The notes under the pieces are model-generated. The model saw only the letters and a program-made list of their open reading frames with translations. It was not told the DNA's origin and did not search any database. From the NCBI RefSeq assembly GCF_001421245.1, contig NZ_LMKE01000001.1:543523-604186 (forward strand): 60,664 bases of DNA, in the 5' to 3' direction. The translations under genes and the position numbers were made by a program. Positions 43,275 to 50,228 of the stretch are shown in pieces (position 1 is the first letter of the stretch; each line of letters opens with the position of its first letter). This stretch comes from Sphingomonas sp. Leaf10 (GTDB lineage Bacteria > Pseudomonadota > Alphaproteobacteria > Sphingomonadales > Sphingomonadaceae).

Positions 43275-43436
43275 ATGCTGAATTTATACCGCCGCGCTTG
43301 CTCTTCGGTCGACGCACTGCTGACGGCTTGGCTGATCGATAGAAGTCCCGCCGCAAAACCCGGGCGGTGCCCCGGATGCGATGGCACCGATCTCTATAGC
43401 GGCGATGGCTTGTGCCAGTACTGCAACGCCATCTAG
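43275..43436 (+). CDS. Zinc-ribbon microprotein
   Basis: The 53-residue ORF ends with a CPGC-x12-CQYC zinc-ribbon pattern (CPGCDGTDLYSGDGLCQYC). A related 56-residue protein is encoded at 44695-44865 with CPECGGTDYFDGYGTCQEC. The 3' end overlaps the stop of the convergent acyltransferase gene by four bases. The function is unknown; the paralogous pair supports both as real. Confidence 0.65.
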   Translation: MLNLYRRACSSVDALLTAWLIDRSPAAKPGRCPGCDGTDLYSGDGLCQYCNAI

Positions 43437-44569
43437 GCGGTCTTCAGATCGGCCGAGCCGGTCGCAACGGACGGAGTAGCGCCTAACTTCATGCGCTTGC
43501 CCCACGCGATAACGGGCATCTCGACGTAGCAGTACATGAACGCCGCGCAAGCGACGACCAAGCCGTACGTTGCGAGCAAAGCAGCGAACATTCCTGAGCG
43601 ACCCAATTGCGAGGCGTACGGCACAAGAAGCGTACCCGCCACGAAAAGCACGATCGGCATGTGAAGGACGTATAGTCCATATGAGCGCGTGCCGAGCCAA
43701 ACGAACGGCTTGAAACACAGAACTGCGTTCAATGCGTCCGCGATCTTTGAGCGGCCGGCGTAGCCCGCTGCAAGATAGACGGCGAACCACATGAATAGCG
43801 GTGGCGCACGATGGTTCAGCAGGATTAGGGCAAGCATCACAGGAGCAATGACTGCCAACACCTTCCAGACTGAAATTTTGGGCAACCGAGACCATGCCAA
43901 ACCGCAGAAGATACCGAGAGCGAACAGCGGCAATCGCAATGGCAAGAAGGACGGCACGCCTGCCGTCCACCACGGCCCGGTGACAGAACGAAGGACAAGG
44001 ATCGAGGCTAACACCGGAACTGCAATCTTCCAGCGACCCGGCTTCCGAACGTCCACCGTCCAGAGAACTAAAGGTGCTACCAGATAGAACTGCCATTCGA
44101 GGCTGATTGACCAGAGCGGACCCGAGAAAACTAGGGCCGACATGGGCAGTGCCTCGTCCGGCACCGCGCCATGCAGCATGGTCAGGTGCACCGCGATATT
44201 CTGCCAAAAATTGTCGTCTACCAACGCCGCTCGTTCAATGAAGCCGGACTTCTCGGCTGCGCCGAACAGGCTATCGCCGATCACGGGCGCATAGAACGCT
44301 TGCGTCATGATGCCCAACACGAGCGCGACCAGGTACAGCGGATAAAGGCGCAGAAACCGGCGGAAAATATAGCTGGTGTACGACTCAGGCCGCTTCAGCA
44401 GCATGATAGTGATGACGTAGCCGGACAGGATGACGAATAGGTCAACTGCGAGCCCGCCTTCCGCCACGAAGCGCATCGGCCGCTCAACGATCAGCAGAAT
44501 ATGGCTAAGAAATACCCAGAAAGACGCGGCAAAACGCAGCGTCTCGAACTGCCCTATGTGATTCTTCAT
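43433..44569 (-). CDS. Acyltransferase 3 family membrane protein (O-acetyltransferase-like)
   Basis: The 378-residue integral membrane protein has about ten helices and family motifs: FETLRFAASFWVFLSH at the N-terminus (catalytic His), GGLAVDLFVILSGYVIT and FRRFLRLYPLYLV. These enzymes acetylate polysaccharides such as O-antigen or capsule. No SGNH domain follows. In phages and islands such genes alter the host surface and block superinfection (lysogenic conversion). Confidence 0.9.
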   Translation of the reverse strand: MKNHIGQFETLRFAASFWVFLSHILLIVERPMRFVAEGGLAVDLFVILSGYVITIMLLKRPESYTSYIFRRFLRLYPLYLVALVLGIMTQAFYAPVIGDSLFGAAEKSGFIERAALVDDNFWQNIAVHLTMLHGAVPDEALPMSALVFSGPLWSISLEWQFYLVAPLVLWTVDVRKPGRWKIAVPVLASILVLRSVTGPWWTAGVPSFLPLRLPLFALGIFCGLAWSRLPKISVWKVLAVIAPVMLALILLNHRAPPLFMWFAVYLAAGYAGRSKIADALNAVLCFKPFVWLGTRSYGLYVLHMPIVLFVAGTLLVPYASQLGRSGMFAALLATYGLVVACAAFMYCYVEMPVIAWGKRMKLGATPSVATGSADLKTA

Positions 44570-44694
44570 ATCGACCCCCCGGTAGATGGGAGGCGCGGTA
44601 CCATACGAACGGAATAAAATACTATAGGATTCATATACCGCCTGAACTGTCGTAGCGGTGGCTATGACCCGTTTCAGTATGCTATGCGCGAACC

Positions 44695-44865
44695 ATGCTC
44701 GCGCTCTTTCATCGCATCACGGAATGGGTTGACGCTTTCTGGGAGCGAATGCTTGACCGTGAATGGTTCGCCCCCGAAGGCCCGAAGCGCGATCGGTGCC
44801 CCGAATGCGGGGGCACCGATTACTTCGACGGGTACGGCACGTGCCAAGAATGCGACGACCTCTGA
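44695..44865 (+). CDS. Zinc-ribbon microprotein, second copy
   Basis: The 56-residue protein starts with an amphipathic segment (MLALFHRITEWVDAFWERM) and ends with a CPEC...CQEC zinc ribbon. It ends two bases before the stop of the convergent fibre-like gene. It is related to the ORF at 43275-43436; together they bracket the acyltransferase gene. Confidence 0.65.
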   Translation: MLALFHRITEWVDAFWERMLDREWFAPEGPKRDRCPECGGTDYFDGYGTCQECDDL

Positions 44866-44867
44866 CT

Positions 44868-46592
44868 TCACCCAGCCCAATTGAAGGTCTGGAACTCACC
44901 AATTTCTGCTACGAAATCGACGGCCGATGCACGAAGTAGGAACCGCACGACCACCGTTAGCGGACTGTCGACGTCAACATGAATCGGCAAGGTGCCTTCG
45001 AGCCAGAACTCGCGATCCTCGGTGTCCGCCGCGCCGTTGAACACCGAACCGCTGGTGAGCGTCGTACCGGTCGTGGTAACCACTTCATCCGTCGACAAGT
45101 CAGTACGCGCCGGGGCGAATGCCACGCTCCGCGCGCCGGTCGTGTTGCTGCCCCCTTCTAGCGCCGCATAGAACATGTACGGGTTCTGCGTCGCCGGGAT
45201 GCGGACCTTACAACGCCAATTGACGCGCTCGCCGGCGGTGGCGGCGAACCCATCAGACCGCATTTCTATGCTGGCGCCGCTCGAGCCAATATACGACATG
45301 CCGCTGAACGCGAGCCGCTGATAGGGCTTGCCGCCGTTCGTGACCCGGCTCGCTACAGTCGTGATCGCGCTACCGGCGGCAGCCAATGTGAAGCCCGAAT
45401 AGACCTCGCCAGTCGCAGGACCGAGCGCGCCTCCGGAACCAGCCATTGCGGGAATCTTGTTCTCACTTGCCGGCGTCGGGAACGTCTTGGCAACGACAAA
45501 TGGCGCAACAGCTGCCTCATAGGCTTTGCTCGCGCGTCGCCCGCCGCGGCTAGAGATGTGTTGCCCATCATTCCGAACCGCGTCCGAGTAAGGTTCAACA
45601 TTCAAACCGCTGCCGGTCGACGGGTCATGCATAAACACGGGTAGATCGACAATCACAAGATCCGTGGCCGCCGCGACAAGCTGGTCGATGTATGCGTTGA
45701 TGTCGACGATCTTCTGGCGGTTGGCGCTACCCTTTTCCCAACCCGACGTGGATGACGTGCGGAACCAAAGCTTGTTCAGGAATATCTTACTGAAGCCCTT
45801 CGACCGAGCGTTAGCGATATCACGATCAAGTGCCGCCTTGTGCTCCGACAAGCTGCGGCTGATGCCGTTCCGGCCCAACTCATAGTTCAACCATCGCTTC
45901 GCAGCCGGCACGCCGGCCAAGCGGGTGGCGAGGTATTCGATCTGCGCGGGCCACGCATCAAAGTCGAGACCTCCGATCGCGGCGTTGTCGCCGTAGTACA
46001 GCTTAGTGTTAGACGTGTCGAAGTCGTTGATGACCTGAACGCGATACGGGCTGGTGGCGTTCAAGTTCGAAATCGGACCCGCAGCATTGTTACCGCCCCG
46101 AAGGATCGACGCAGTGTTCGTCGCATAGTTGTTGTGCGCGATCGTGCTTGGGCCAACCATACCCATACGCGGGTAGTCAATGGCACCCGAGGTCGGCGTC
46201 GGTTCCGGCGTCGGAGTACCAGTCCCCGCAGCCGTCGTAACTGTGAACGTGCGAGGCAAACCCCCAATTATCGCAATAGCGCTCGTAGCCGCACTATTAC
46301 TTGCAGATGACGTAACGCGGAGCCTTAGCGTATCCCCGTCTCTGACGGTGGTAGTCGCGGTTGAATAGGCCGCGCCGTTCTTAGAATATTCACCACCAAC
46401 TATAGTAAGCGTTGCTCCACTGCCAACTCGTTGAAGCGTTACGATGTTACTTTCAAAAACCGTCGACAACGCAGCGCCTTCAACAGGCAGAAAGTCGTTT
46501 CGATTGCCACCCACGACTGCGCGGGCAACGCCATTCGGAACGGCCATTGGTACACCGGCCGGTCCCGCCGGCATCGACACGAAAGAGATCAT
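44868..46592 (-). CDS. Phage fibre/surface-type protein with SGNH-like region
   Basis: The 574-residue protein has an N-terminal beta-rich part (about 1-125), a TPTPEPTPTSG linker (about 128), a central domain of about 240 residues and a C-terminal beta-rich domain. RNDGQHISSRGGRRASKAYE (two pieces around about 345-363) resembles the D-x-x-H block of SGNH hydrolases. Position after the protease genes and composition suggest a virion fibre or receptor-modifying protein. Function is inferred. Confidence 0.6.
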   Translation of the reverse strand: MISFVSMPAGPAGVPMAVPNGVARAVVGGNRNDFLPVEGAALSTVFESNIVTLQRVGSGATLTIVGGEYSKNGAAYSTATTTVRDGDTLRLRVTSSASNSAATSAIAIIGGLPRTFTVTTAAGTGTPTPEPTPTSGAIDYPRMGMVGPSTIAHNNYATNTASILRGGNNAAGPISNLNATSPYRVQVINDFDTSNTKLYYGDNAAIGGLDFDAWPAQIEYLATRLAGVPAAKRWLNYELGRNGISRSLSEHKAALDRDIANARSKGFSKIFLNKLWFRTSSTSGWEKGSANRQKIVDINAYIDQLVAAATDLVIVDLPVFMHDPSTGSGLNVEPYSDAVRNDGQHISSRGGRRASKAYEAAVAPFVVAKTFPTPASENKIPAMAGSGGALGPATGEVYSGFTLAAAGSAITTVASRVTNGGKPYQRLAFSGMSYIGSSGASIEMRSDGFAATAGERVNWRCKVRIPATQNPYMFYAALEGGSNTTGARSVAFAPARTDLSTDEVVTTTGTTLTSGSVFNGAADTEDREFWLEGTLPIHVDVDSPLTVVVRFLLRASAVDFVAEIGEFQTFNWAG

Positions 46593-46640
46593 ATGGTTTT
46601 CCTTGCCAAGTTAGTTGCAGGTGAAAGGCGGCTGTTCGAG

Positions 46641-47519
46641 TCAATCGCCAATTAGCGCGGCGGCAGTGGCTGCTTGGCGGCGACGAAGTTCGAGCCTGCT
46701 GCTTGAGCCGCTTTGCCGGCCAACGATGTCAGCGAGGGACGCAATGCCGTCGATCGCCCCCAGGGCGAGCGCTCGGTGTGCCGAGAAGGTCTTTCCGGTG
46801 CCGTGAACCGCCGCCACGTCGCGCAGAGACATGCCACGGCCCCGCGCAATGGCTTTCGCGAACCGCCGATTGGCTGTGTCGACACCGGTCTGTATTTCCG
46901 CACGATCTTCCGCCGACAACGGCGCATACGGGTGCGCACTGATCTTGTCGGCATGCGACGCGATCAGGGTCGTTTTCATCCCGATCTTGTCTTCGAACCC
47001 CGACCGATCGACGTGGCCCGACCGGACGCCGACAGAGCCGACCTCGCCCGACTTCGTCACGTAAAATCGGCTCGCTTGGGTCGCCAGCCAGTAGGCAGCG
47101 GAGAAGCAATAGGGTTCAGCTACGGCAATGACCGGCTTGGACTGTCGCGCCGCGTAGATCGCATCCCCGGCCTCTTCGCAGCCCCAAACCGTACCGCCGG
47201 GACTGCGAATGGCAAGAACGATCGTACCTACCTTGGCATCGGCCGCACCGCGCCGCACACCGTCCGCGATCTGTTCGTAGGAGGTGCCGCCCGCGTACAT
47301 GCCAGAGGGCGCAAGCACACCGTTGATAGGAACGACGAAGGTAGCACCTTCCTGCGTCGCAACCGGTTGGCTTGGCGCGGACCGGCCGACGACGAACTTG
47401 CCGAACAACTGGTGAAGCATGTCCGGGATGGCGGCAAAGGATGACGTTTCGGTCAGCACGCCATGCAACGCGGTCGGATGCATCGCCCATAGCGACACGG
47501 CGCTGATCGGATCGTTCAT
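46641..47519 (-). CDS. S49 peptidase (phage capsid-maturation type)
   Basis: The 292-residue protein is an S49/SppA-fold serine peptidase like lambda gpC: VPINGVLAPSG (about 64), IVLAIRSPGGTVWG (about 103), the nucleophile region EPYCFSAAYWLA (Ser, about 138), GSVGVRSGHVD and the likely general base lysine in HADKISAHPYAPLS (about 190). ATG 47517-47519 overlaps the upstream protease gene by four bases. In phages this enzyme processes scaffold or capsid proteins. Confidence 0.87.
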   Translation of the reverse strand: MNDPISAVSLWAMHPTALHGVLTETSSFAAIPDMLHQLFGKFVVGRSAPSQPVATQEGATFVVPINGVLAPSGMYAGGTSYEQIADGVRRGAADAKVGTIVLAIRSPGGTVWGCEEAGDAIYAARQSKPVIAVAEPYCFSAAYWLATQASRFYVTKSGEVGSVGVRSGHVDRSGFEDKIGMKTTLIASHADKISAHPYAPLSAEDRAEIQTGVDTANRRFAKAIARGRGMSLRDVAAVHGTGKTFSAHRALALGAIDGIASLADIVGRQSGSSSRLELRRRQAATAAALIGD

Positions 47520-48055
47520 GCGGCGATCCCCAACGCACGATGCGCCGCCCGCCCGCGATGCCAACCCGGTAGCAGGCTCGCTGCAACCGGAGAGAGCGCG
47601 TCGATCGCGTTGCCCGAATGCCAACAGACCGCGCCCGGACAGGCACCGCTCGGGCATATGCTAATTTCGCGCAGCACGGCGCTGCCGATATCGTCCAGTT
47701 CGCTGCCGCCATGCCGAGCGGTTGCGCGCTCAAGGCATGTGAAGCCGGCGGAACACTGATCGTACGTCCCCCGCGCGATGCCGCAAACCAGATCGTAGGC
47801 TGTTTCCGGCGGCGTGAAAGCGAACGCCAAGCCGTACGCATCCGCCCATATGTCGAGGTCGATATCCTTACCGGTGCCGACTACCTGCGTTCCCCGGTGC
47901 ATGAACTGGACAGACACGCGGGCCGGATCGTAGATGAAACAATCGCGGTTATACCGCCCCGGCCTTGCAAGGTGCGGCGCATTCGGACGCCCAATCACAC
48001 CCGTCACCACGTCCCACTGGGCGACGTAACCGTGAATACCAGCGCGCCAGCTCAC
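47516..48055 (-). CDS. HK97-type prohead protease (U35/S78)
   Basis: The 179-residue protein has the expected catalytic blocks in order: VQFMHRGTQVVGT (His, about residue 52), YGLAFAFTPPETAY, YDQCSAGFTC (Ser, about 102) and LREISICPSGACPGAV (Glu region, about 130). Such proteases remove scaffold and delta domains during head maturation. It overlaps both neighbouring genes by four bases. No major capsid gene lies nearby. Confidence 0.82.
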   Translation of the reverse strand: MSWRAGIHGYVAQWDVVTGVIGRPNAPHLARPGRYNRDCFIYDPARVSVQFMHRGTQVVGTGKDIDLDIWADAYGLAFAFTPPETAYDLVCGIARGTYDQCSAGFTCLERATARHGGSELDDIGSAVLREISICPSGACPGAVCWHSGNAIDALSPVAASLLPGWHRGRAAHRALGIAA

Positions 48056-48711
48056 TTGCCGTACTCGGTCGCACGACGCTCGATATCGGCCACCATCTCG
48101 TTGCCACGGATGAGCCGCCCCCCAGCGAAATTGGGGAGGCGGTCATCGTAGCCGGCCTGTGTAACCAGCGTGCGGCAGGCCTCCTCGCGATCGAACGCCT
48201 CGCGCAACAGTCCGATGGCGGCGGCAATCGAACGTACGGCGTCACGGTGCGCAGCTTCCATCGCAGCGGCGGCATCGATCGACCGTTCCGACTTAATGTC
48301 TGCTACGACTTCATCCTGCCGGCGAAGGGCTTGCGCGTAGCCCTTTAGTTTCTGCCGCAGTCGGGCAACTTGGCTGTTGAGTTCTTCGAACCCCTCGAAT
48401 GCTTCATGTGGACGACCCTCCAGAATAGCGCGAGCTTGCCGCTCGGTTTCGTCGTCCTGTCGCCCGGCCATCCCAACAGCGATCGAGGTGACCGCCTTGT
48501 TGAGTTCCTTCTCGATATCGGTGCGTTCCAGAGCGATAGCACGCCGTTTGGCCGAAGCGTCCGCGTAATCCGCGAAACTAGCCAGCGGCGTGATCGCAGG
48601 CAGTTGGTAGGTTGCCCACCGTGCGGCCATCTGCTGACCTTCGCGCACGATCGCTCTGGTAAGGATCGGCGAGTCAGCGTCGATATCGGTAGTCGGCTTG
48701 GTGCTGTTCAC
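48052..48711 (-). CDS. Coiled-coil island protein
   Basis: The 219-residue protein is mostly helical, with a likely coiled coil over about 60-150 (RTDIEKELNKAV, EELNSQVARLRQKLKGYAQAL). GTG 48709-48711 is preferred because AAGGACA lies upstream; the frame is open to 48771. Co-transcribed with the prohead protease (ATGA overlap). It could be a scaffold-like or regulatory protein; no family recognised. Confidence 0.6.
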   Translation of the reverse strand: MNSTKPTTDIDADSPILTRAIVREGQQMAARWATYQLPAITPLASFADYADASAKRRAIALERTDIEKELNKAVTSIAVGMAGRQDDETERQARAILEGRPHEAFEGFEELNSQVARLRQKLKGYAQALRRQDEVVADIKSERSIDAAAAMEAAHRDAVRSIAAAIGLLREAFDREEACRTLVTQAGYDDRLPNFAGGRLIRGNEMVADIERRATEYGK

Positions 48712-48795
48712 GGCATTGTGTCCTTGTTGTTTCGAAAGCTGATCGGCGGTTGCGCTGGCAGCGAAAAGCAAGGTTCCGCTGCCAATTTCGACAGG

Positions 48796-49257
48796 TCAGG
48801 AGGTCAGGATAAGGCGGAGCGTCCGCATGCTCGGCACGGTCGCGGGCAAACGAACGACGTGGAACAGGAACTCGCGTGGCATGCCTCGGTAGCTGTCCGG
48901 CATGTCCTCCAGCGCCACGTCCAGTCGCGCCGCGCGTCGCCAATACGCTTCGGCGGCGGTCGCTATCTCCCGCGCCTGTGCGCTGGCGCAGCGATCTGGA
49001 TAATGTCGGAGGGCCATGCGGCGCAGAAGATCGTCGCGCGCAGCTATCCGTTCGACGGTCAGGGCAGACCGACGACCGGTTGTCGCCTTCAAACCCAGCG
49101 CAAGCACGGGGTCGCGCCCGTGGAGGATCGATCCAAGGGCGTCCGCTACATTGGTGGAGGAAATATCCCCGGCTTTCAGCAGCACTTCACGCGCGCGGCG
49201 CAAGTCACCGACCGTTGGTTGGACGCCCACAACGGAGACGCGGTTCGATACGATCAT
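48796..49257 (-). CDS. Hypothetical island protein
   Basis: The 153-residue basic protein is rich in Arg and Leu, with LLRRMALRHYPDRCASAQAREI and PREFLFHVVRL. I do not know the family. ATG 49255-49257 overlaps the upstream HTH gene by four bases. Confidence 0.6.
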   Translation of the reverse strand: MIVSNRVSVVGVQPTVGDLRRAREVLLKAGDISSTNVADALGSILHGRDPVLALGLKATTGRRSALTVERIAARDDLLRRMALRHYPDRCASAQAREIATAAEAYWRRAARLDVALEDMPDSYRGMPREFLFHVVRLPATVPSMRTLRLILTS

Positions 49258-49556
49258 CGTTCGGGCGCTCCCGGCGTCATGGCATCGAACAGCCCCGGCA
49301 GCGTCGTCTGGGACGGCGCAGTATCCGCCGCCGCCTGTTCGGCCGCGAGGCGAAGGCGACGACGTTCGTTTCGGCCATCGCGCCAATGCTCGCGAACGAA
49401 GGTCGCAGCGGCATCGAGGTCGAGGACGAACGGCTTGCCGTACCGGCCGCGTTGAATGATCGGGAAGTCATCGCGTGCGGCGATCAGGCGCGCGAGCGAC
49501 GGAACGCTCGGCATGCCCTCGATCTGGGCAAGGTCCGACAGCGTGCCGACCTTCAC
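49254..49556 (-). CDS. HTH protein resembling terminase small subunit Nu1
   Basis: The 100-residue protein has an N-terminal helix-turn-helix-like region (TLSDLAQIEGMPSVPSLARL), a wing-like GRYGKPFVLDLDAAATFVREHW and a charged helix RDGRNERRRLRLAAEQ. This order resembles lambda gpNu1-type DNA-packaging recognition proteins. It is the first gene after the presumed origin. A plain transcriptional regulator is the main alternative. Confidence 0.55.
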   Translation of the reverse strand: MKVGTLSDLAQIEGMPSVPSLARLIAARDDFPIIQRGRYGKPFVLDLDAAATFVREHWRDGRNERRRLRLAAEQAAADTAPSQTTLPGLFDAMTPGAPER

Positions 49557-49825
49557 AGCCCGAACCCGACATGAGTAAATTTATTCGTCGGAACGAACGC
49601 GCGCAGGCCAACACCGGGAAGCGGCGTAGCAGGCCCGCAGGAAGGCGCTGGGAAGGCCCGTAGCGATCGACCGCAAGCCGAAGGTCCGTTTGACGCCCCG
49701 GAACCGCCAACGACGCCTAGCGGGGCTGTTTCAGCGACATCGGCCCCTGAAAATCCGCCCCGTGAGAAAAAAACCCCTACGTGCGAACGGATGCGGTCTA
49801 GGCCGTGGCCCCCTCTGTCAGAATT

Positions 49826-49843
49826 AACCCCCCCCGGGGGGGT
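49826..49843. repeat. C8G7 palindromic tract
   Basis: A run of eight C followed by seven G, flanked by AA and T, about 110 bases from the first iteron. It may be a very stable hairpin or terminator bordering the origin region. Confidence 0.5.
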
Positions 49844-49953
49844 GCCGCGTCCACTGCCGATCGCGCGCGCTCCGACGCTGGATCGTCCGTCGCACCGGCT
49901 GGGGCCAGCGACACACAGCAGGAACGAAGAGGTCGAGACGCGTAGAAGGGCCA

Positions 49954-50224
49954 AACCCTTGCACGAAACGCCCAACCCTTGCGTAACCCTTGCACGTTCC
50001 CGAAGCGCTAAGCGCTTGTAAAAGAACGAGAGGGGTTTGGAATGTGCAAGGGTTGCAAGGGTTGCAAGGGTTTTGTGTAACCCAACGCGCATGCGCAGCC
50101 GCGCACGCGCACGCATGTACGTGAGACAGGGGTGCACGAAACCGTTGCAACCCTTGCAAGACCGCAGAAAACTGCGGTGCAACCCTTGCACGAACCCTTG
50201 CGTAACCCTTGCACAAACCCTTGC
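49954..50224. other. Probable replication origin: eleven 9-bp iterons
   Basis: AACCCTTGC occurs at 49954, 49974, 49985, 50149, 50181, 50193, 50204 and 50216, and its inverse GCAAGGGTT at 50046, 50055 and 50064 (three in tandem). Several are spaced 11-12 bases. Two hairpins lie among them (50003-50017, AAGCGCT arms; 50161-50178, ACCGCAG/CTGCGGT with an AAAA loop) and an alternating purine-pyrimidine stretch at about 50085-50120. The block ends four bases from the stop of the primase-helicase gene. This is the arrangement of P4-like satellite and plasmid origins. The whole gene-free interval is 49557-50228. Confidence 0.75.
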
Positions 50225-50228
50225 AAGG

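Noticed and set aside
49954..50224. Iteron block considered as a CRISPR array
   Set aside because: The unit is only 9 bases, occurs in both orientations and spacing is irregular; no cas genes nearby.
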